From contig JALHOC010000008.1 of assembly GCA_022843225.1 (NCBI GenBank), positions 1 through 64,000 of the forward strand: 64,000 bases of DNA, in the 5' to 3' direction. The position numbers and the translations under genes are program-made. Of the stretch, positions 59,044 through 64,000 are shown one piece after another. This DNA comes from Hyphomonadaceae bacterium (GTDB lineage Bacteria; Pseudomonadota; Alphaproteobacteria; Caulobacterales; Aquidulcibacteraceae). Positions within the stretch are counted from its first letter, which is position 1. Every line of letters starts with the position of its first letter. The notes beneath the pieces are model-generated. The model made no database searches. It was not told the origin of the DNA and saw nothing but the letters and a program-made list of their open reading frames with translations.

Positions 59044-60813
59044 TCAGCGATCCAAGCCGAGAGACGGCGTCGTTTTGACTTTGCCGTTCGTGATCGAGAG
59101 CGAATAGGCCTTCCCCTGCTTCAACAAGGGCGAGCGCGTAACGCGCAACAAGGCCACGCCATCATTGCGCTCAAGCATCGCGAACCTGCCCTGGTGAAGC
59201 TGAACGAAGCCGCGCACGCGCCACTCGCGCTCCAACCCGTCGCCGATGTTGATCACTCTTTTCCCTGTCGCGCGCGTCAGTGCCTTTTCGGCGCTTGACA
59301 ATTCAGACGCGCGAAGACGATCCAACGCGCCTTGATTGAACTCAAAGTGACCGGTGAGGTCCCGGCCACCGTGCCCCTCTCTTTGATGCCAACCGATCCG
59401 CGCGGTGATGGCGTTGCGGACCTCTCGTATGTTTGGCAGGCGCGGCGCCTCGCCCGCGAGCTGGCGGACGATTTCACGATCAAGCTCGGTCTCGGCGGGC
59501 GCCTCGATCTGCGTGGCGAGCGGCGTTTCGGAAAGCCGGTCGATCTTAACTCGGGTTCCCGCGCCCTCATGGACTTTCGGTTCGATTGCAACGAGCGCGC
59601 CCGGCACCAAACCTGCGCCATCGCGCTCACGCACATTGGCGAGCACCGGGCGCTTCATGCCGTCGAGCACAATCACGTAGCCCTTGCCCGCCTCGCCGCG
59701 TCTGCCAGATTCCAGTACGGGGCCGGCTAGACGCCCCATTGAAGGGTCGTAGAGTTTGAGCCGGCCCTGGCCTGGCTCAAGTTCGCGTCCGAGGCGGCGG
59801 CGAAGATCGATGTCCTTGCCGATCTCCTCAAGGCGGGCTGCCCAGTCGTGATCGAGACGGAAGCGATCGCGCTTCTCCTCTCGTCCCAGCCCCATGCGGG
59901 CCAACTCGCGAACGCGGTTTCGAAGCGCCGCTCTGAGCGTGGGCTCAAGCGTGCGCCCGATCGACTGAATGCGATGCACCTTGCCGGGCTTCAGTTCGGC
60001 CGCCAGCAGCTGATCGAGCCGCGTAGACCGCTCGGCGCGCGTCTCGCGATCAAGCGCCAACCGTTCGTCATCGCGCCCGCGATCGCCCAGCATTTGCGTG
60101 GCCACTTCCCGCGCCGCGTGCCGGAGCCCCCACGTCGCGTACTCCCGTGGGATAATGAGATCTGGTCCGTCGCGCCTGCGGCCGCGCAGGATCACATGGA
60201 CATGCGGGTTGTCGGTGTTGTGGTGATCGACCGCCACCCATTCCAAGGGCATGCCGAGATCGCGCTCCATCTGCGCCATCGTCGCACGCGTGAAGTCCTT
60301 CAGATCCTCGATGCGGGCGCCGCTCTCTGGCGCGAGCATGAGGCGCATGTGGCGCTTGTCCTCGGCCGCCCATTCCGCCAAACGCGGCGCTGCCTCGGCG
60401 CGATCCTGCTCTTGGTCATAGAACTGGCCCCGCTCTCCTTCCGGACCGGCCCCATCGCGTTCGAGATACTTGCCGTGTGCGATCAGCTTGGCTGCGCCAC
60501 TGCCGCCGTGGCCCTGATAGAACACAGTCACTACGACGCGCTGGCGCTTGTCTTGCGCGAATGAGGCGTTTGCGCCGCCTGCGCGAAGGCGTCCACCGGG
60601 CCGGCGGCCTGACAGCAGCTTGGATAGTTGTCCGCCGAGCGCGCCGCTGCGTACGCGGCCGCGTAGTGATCGCGTCTTCTGGACTTTGCCGGTGAGCGCA
60701 TCTTCCTCGCGAAACACAGCCATGTCGCGCACCGCTGCGAGCGCGTGCGCCACATCGTTTGGACGCACCAGCGCCGACGTCTTCAAGCGCTCAGATAGTG
60801 ATGCCTTGGCCAT
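59044..60813 (-). CDS. Relaxase/mobilisation nuclease with DUF3363 domain (VirD2-like)
   Basis: HMRLMLAPESGARIEDLKDFTRATMAQMERDLGMPLEWVAVDHHNTDNPHVHVILRGR with HxH histidine motif; long C-terminal DUF3363. Confidence 0.92.
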   Translation of the reverse strand: MAKASLSERLKTSALVRPNDVAHALAAVRDMAVFREEDALTGKVQKTRSLRGRVRSGALGGQLSKLLSGRRPGGRLRAGGANASFAQDKRQRVVVTVFYQGHGGSGAAKLIAHGKYLERDGAGPEGERGQFYDQEQDRAEAAPRLAEWAAEDKRHMRLMLAPESGARIEDLKDFTRATMAQMERDLGMPLEWVAVDHHNTDNPHVHVILRGRRRDGPDLIIPREYATWGLRHAAREVATQMLGDRGRDDERLALDRETRAERSTRLDQLLAAELKPGKVHRIQSIGRTLEPTLRAALRNRVRELARMGLGREEKRDRFRLDHDWAARLEEIGKDIDLRRRLGRELEPGQGRLKLYDPSMGRLAGPVLESGRRGEAGKGYVIVLDGMKRPVLANVRERDGAGLVPGALVAIEPKVHEGAGTRVKIDRLSETPLATQIEAPAETELDREIVRQLAGEAPRLPNIREVRNAITARIGWHQREGHGGRDLTGHFEFNQGALDRLRASELSSAEKALTRATGKRVINIGDGLEREWRVRGFVQLHQGRFAMLERNDGVALLRVTRSPLLKQGKAYSLSITNGKVKTTPSLGLDR

Positions 60814-61054
60814 TGCCGCGTCACGCGCCGTTGAATATGCAGCGATACCGCTGTTTCCACCGCGCGATGATCACGCATGCCGCATGAAAACACCAGGATT
60901 CACAAGCCTCAGAAGAAAACCTGCGGCGCTCTTAATCTTGCTCTCCACCGCAACCCTTCTTCATCGCGCCTCCACTCCGCTACTCGCTTTCGCAGGCAAG
61001 CTTACGCCGCAATGTTGCTGCGTGTTTCGCTACGATGCCTAGTGTTGGAAATTC

Positions 61055-61567
61055 TCAGAGCGGACGCCAGACGCCTTCGATCAAATCGACGGCGATCGGT
61101 CCCCAATAACGCCCGTCAAACGAGTCTGGGCTATCGCCAAGCAGGAGAATTTCGGAAGGCGCGAGTGTGCGGCACCCGACCCATCCTTGCGGTGCGCCGG
61201 GTCGATTCTGCACCGCCGCAACTGTGACGCCATCAACGCTGAGCATGCGTCCATCACTGCACACGTGCTGACCTGCGGCTGCGGCTAGCCGTTTGATGAA
61301 ACGGTCTCCCTCGTCGTCGTAATGGTGCGCGGCGGCTTCGATCGGAGCGACATCGCGGGCGCGCACGGTGACGAACATCCCCCGAGCAGGATCACCCGAC
61401 TCTCGAATGTAGAAGCCGACCGGCACAGATGGACTGTGATTGAACAGCACTACATCTGCTTGTGCGCCGCTCAGAACGAGCGCAGCCAACGCCAAACCGG
61501 CGCCGCCTATCAAGAAGGGATATGTCTTCGAACGCACCACTGCAGTCAAACGCACGCGCGCATTCAC
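61055..61567 (-). CDS. TraF-like S26 family signal peptidase
   Basis: FNHSPSVPVGFYIRE, DRFIKRLAAAAGQ, LLLGDSPDSFDGRYWGPI. Confidence 0.9.
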   Translation of the reverse strand: MNARVRLTAVVRSKTYPFLIGGAGLALAALVLSGAQADVVLFNHSPSVPVGFYIRESGDPARGMFVTVRARDVAPIEAAAHHYDDEGDRFIKRLAAAAGQHVCSDGRMLSVDGVTVAAVQNRPGAPQGWVGCRTLAPSEILLLGDSPDSFDGRYWGPIAVDLIEGVWRPL

Positions 61568-61593
61568 CTCACCTCAATTCATTCAGGGCGCGT

Positions 61594-61697
61594 GGGCGGG
61601 TCTCGCGATAGGGATGGAAGCCCGAAGGGCCGAGACCCTCTGGGCTCGGTGCGAAGCACGACAGCCCTGCCCGGCGGCGAAGCTGACGGGATCGCCC
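61594..61697 (+). other. Structured intergenic element: three contiguous hairpins with possible enclosing stem
   Basis: GCCC-GAA-GGGC (61620-61630), CCGAG-a-CCC-TCT-GGG-CTCGG (61630-61649), GTGC-GAA-GCAC (61649-61659); possible outer pairing GGGCG 61594-61598 with CGCCC 61693-61697. Confidence 0.65.
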
Positions 61698-61900
61698 TTA
61701 CAATCAAAAAACGAAAATGCGGCGCCTTGCTGCAAAAACACCGCGCGGACGGACTTCACCGCCTCTCGTGATCTAAGCAAGCGTCGGCTTGGGACGTCGC
61801 CACGTTTGGTCGCCGGCGCCAAGCGCTGGCCTTTCAAGCGTTGTCCCAGCATTTCATTGCGACCACGGAACTTTATGCTATCTAGAGTTGACGAACTGCA

Positions 61901-63430
61901 ATGGGGGCGTTCATGCCGGGGCTGCATGGGTACTACACCGAGGTTCTCGGGCTAGATCTCGCCGACATCCAATACATCGACGATGACGTTGTCTTCGCTA
62001 GGCTCGAAGATGACAGCATCTACGAACTGGCGTTCGGCGACCCGGTTATGGACGTGCAGTCCGCGAGCGGTCGAACGTCGTTCAAGATCATTGGCGGGCG
62101 CTATCACGGCCGCAAAGCTTCGATCAAAGGCGAGCTCTCACTGCGCGATGAAGGCGTCCTGCGCCTATCGATGATCGACGTACAGCAGGGCGACGGCCTC
62201 ATCCTCGACACCCCGGACGGCAATCTCATCACCATCGACGGCGGGGATAATCAGCTGTTCGCCCGCCACATAGCGGCGCGGTTTGCCGGGACCAGTAAGC
62301 AAAAGCCGCTCGAAGTCGACGCCATGATTGTGACGCACGGCGACGCCGATCACTTCGGCGGCCTCTCCGACATCGAAGCATCCGAACGCGACAAGCGGGC
62401 GGAGAAACGCATCTTCATTCATCCTACGCGTGTCTATCACAACGGCCTCGTCAAACGGCCGGCGAAGACAGCGGACGGCGAAACGCGCAAACAAACCGAG
62501 ATGCTGGGGACCGCCAAAAAAGTTGGCGACGACCACTACATCACTGGACTCGTCGATGACCCGCGCAAGGTCGCGGAGGCAGAGCGTAACAAGCCGTTCA
62601 AGACCTGGACTAAGACCCTCGACAAATGGGATGCCCGCCGGCAGGCGCTTGGGCTCGATCCGATCGAGCTTGCGCGCATCGACCAGGATTCAGGCGATGC
62701 CTTCGACTTCGTCTCCGACGCCACATTTGAGATCTTTGGACCGATCACAGAAAAGCAAGGCGCAAAGCCTGCGCTCGTGTTCCTGCGCGAGCCCGATAAG
62801 AACGTCGACATGCACCTAGGCGGCCCGGACGCTCCGCGCGGGAGCGCATCGGCGTCGCACACGATCAACGGACATTCGATCTCGCTAAGGCTGACCTACG
62901 GCAACGTGCGCTTCCTCTTCACCGGCGACCTGAATCAGGAGGCGATGGCCCGGGTGAAAACGGCCCTCCCCGACTTCGACCTCAAAGCCGAGATCTTCAA
63001 GACGCCCCACCATGGCTCCGCCGACTTCGACTTCAACTTCGTGAAGGAGACTTCACCGGTCGTTTCGATCATCTCATCGGGCGATGAGAGCCGAGCCAAG
63101 GAATACATCCACCCGCGGGCAACTTTGGTCTCTGCGCTCGGCCGCTGCTCGCGCGGCGATACCGGCATCATCTTCATGACGGAGCTTGCAGCGTTCTTTG
63201 CGACGCGCGGCTACGCCAAGGAAACGGACCCGGGTTCGGCCGCGGAGAAGGACGAGTTCTACGCCTTCGAGCGCATCAATTACGGCATCATCCATATTCG
63301 CACCGACGGCGAACGCGTCGTCGCGCTCACGCACAGTGGCAAGCGCGGCATGAACGAGGCTTACGGCTTCACGGTAGCTGCAAACGGCAAAGTAAAAATG
63401 ACGCCGAAACTGAAGGTCAAGAAGGGCTGA
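61901..63430 (+). CDS. Stand-alone ComEC/Rec2-like metallo-beta-lactamase-fold hydrolase
   Basis: LSMIDVQQGDGLILDTPDGNLITIDGG, MIVTHGDADHFGG (HxxxDH), FLFTGDLNQEA, EIFKTPHHGSADFD; no competence TM domain. Confidence 0.85.
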   Translation: MGAFMPGLHGYYTEVLGLDLADIQYIDDDVVFARLEDDSIYELAFGDPVMDVQSASGRTSFKIIGGRYHGRKASIKGELSLRDEGVLRLSMIDVQQGDGLILDTPDGNLITIDGGDNQLFARHIAARFAGTSKQKPLEVDAMIVTHGDADHFGGLSDIEASERDKRAEKRIFIHPTRVYHNGLVKRPAKTADGETRKQTEMLGTAKKVGDDHYITGLVDDPRKVAEAERNKPFKTWTKTLDKWDARRQALGLDPIELARIDQDSGDAFDFVSDATFEIFGPITEKQGAKPALVFLREPDKNVDMHLGGPDAPRGSASASHTINGHSISLRLTYGNVRFLFTGDLNQEAMARVKTALPDFDLKAEIFKTPHHGSADFDFNFVKETSPVVSIISSGDESRAKEYIHPRATLVSALGRCSRGDTGIIFMTELAAFFATRGYAKETDPGSAAEKDEFYAFERINYGIIHIRTDGERVVALTHSGKRGMNEAYGFTVAANGKVKMTPKLKVKKG

Positions 63431-63439
63431 GTATGATTC

Positions 63440-63727
63440 ATGACTTTACTGCTGGCCGGCTTCTATGTCGGCGCGGTCGACCACCTTGCTAACCCGGAAG
63501 GCTCAACGGCGCCCGCTGTTTATGCGGAAGTCGCGGCCAACCTTTGGCAGGCGCTCGGGTCGCCCGAGAGGGAAATAACATTTAATACCGAAGGCTCTTT
63601 CGATATCGGCGTTTCGCTCTTCGTCGTCTCCCTCGGTATCTACTTCCTGTTGAACGGCGCATTCGGGTTCACCGCCCTGATCGGCGGCGCCGTCAAAGAA
63701 GCCGAGACCGCCCAGGCCAACCTTTAA
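63440..63727 (+). CDS. Small membrane protein, partner of the MBL gene
   Basis: 95 aa; hydrophobic FDIGVSLFVVSLGIYFLLNGAFGFTALIGGAV; starts 10 bp after the MBL stop. Confidence 0.65.
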   Translation: MTLLLAGFYVGAVDHLANPEGSTAPAVYAEVAANLWQALGSPEREITFNTEGSFDIGVSLFVVSLGIYFLLNGAFGFTALIGGAVKEAETAQANL

Positions 63728-63731
63728 CGAG

Positions 63732-63743
63732 GGGACGCGTCCC
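63732..63743. repeat. Perfect 12-bp palindrome GGGACGCGTCCC
   Basis: Read directly, 4 bp after the small membrane protein stop. Confidence 0.6.
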
Positions 63744-63762
63744 GCTTTACGACGCTGAGCTG

Positions 63763-63792
63763 TGTCCGATGTTTGTGATCATATTTCGGTCA
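63763..63792. promoter_or_regulatory. Res-like site A (30-bp imperfect palindrome)
   Basis: TGTCCGATGTTTGTGATCATATTTCGGTCA. Confidence 0.5.
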
Positions 63793-63855
63793 ACCCTTTT
63801 ACTTCATCGGCAACACGCCGTGCGCTATGCCCATAGAGACCGGATGCGCACGCCG

Positions 63856-63885
63856 CGTCCGAAACTTGTAAGCAACTTTCGGACA
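63856..63885. promoter_or_regulatory. Res-like site B (30-bp imperfect palindrome)
   Basis: CGTCCGAAACTTGTAAGCAACTTTCGGACA; 8-bp perfect arms GTCCGAAA/TTTCGGAC plus inner TTG/CAA. Confidence 0.55.
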
Positions 63886-63923
63886 CATCGGTCCGTCCGT
63901 TGCCGAGCCATTTCAAGGGACCG

Positions 63924-63950
63924 CTGACACGCCGCCGACCGGCGCGTCAG
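63924..63950. other. 10-bp hairpin CTGAC-a-CGCCG-CCGAC-CGGCG-c-GTCAG
   Basis: Arms at 63924-63934 and 63940-63950 with one A/C mismatch. Confidence 0.5.
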
Positions 63951-64000
63951 AGCCGCTTCAATATTCGCTGGGCAGAAAAATCACATGGTTCTGAAGCCAG

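Noticed and set aside
58766-59107. Plus-strand ORF between excisionase-like and relaxase genes
   Set aside because: No motifs, Arg/Ser-rich, overlaps the relaxase 3' end and contains a strong hairpin; likely non-coding.
60935-60941. Possible nic site ATCTTGC upstream of the relaxase
   Set aside because: Matches a loose IncP-like core only; no clear adjacent inverted repeat, so oriT not called.
56986-64000. Second copy of the tRNA-Leu 3' end (attR)
   Set aside because: None noticed in reading the island; it probably lies beyond the window, but an exact search is needed.

Overview
GC-rich alphaproteobacterial chromosome segment; gene order and protein types resemble Caulobacterales/Hyphomonadaceae (inference). 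From about 1 to 56.8 kb it is ordinary core and near-core content: sugar-nucleotide genes (pgm/manB, ugd, galE, pgi), an lgt-midA-pgeF-vanX envelope cluster, prs, a TolC-family gene, dcd, apaG, cpdR, typA, clpB, lepA, an EF-G paralogue, ilvE, a two-component system, and two tRNAs (Ser-CGA, Val-GAC). At about 56.9 kb a tRNA-Leu(CAG) is followed directly by a P4-type tyrosine integrase. After it comes an accessory island that runs off the right edge: an excisionase-like protein, a DUF3363 relaxase, a TraF-like S26 peptidase, a multi-hairpin intergenic element, a stand-alone ComEC-like metallo-beta-lactamase protein with a small membrane partner, and a palindrome-rich block containing two related 30-bp resolvase-like sites. 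Main non-obvious signals: (1) the ComEC-like MBL plus small membrane protein pair on the island; (2) paired res-like palindromes at the right edge; (3) an exact 10-bp ATTCC repeat array between the tRNA-Leu end and int; (4) a suhB/MmgR-type sRNA on the minus strand between the N-formylglutamate amidohydrolase gene and typA; (5) a contiguous triple-hairpin element next to traF; (6) 21-bp-phased TTTCCAAAA repeats upstream of a micro-ORF/membrane protein/HTH operon; (7) a degenerate TIR-TM-SEL1 protein. All calls come from reading the sequence and the supplied translations. No database search or folding program was run.
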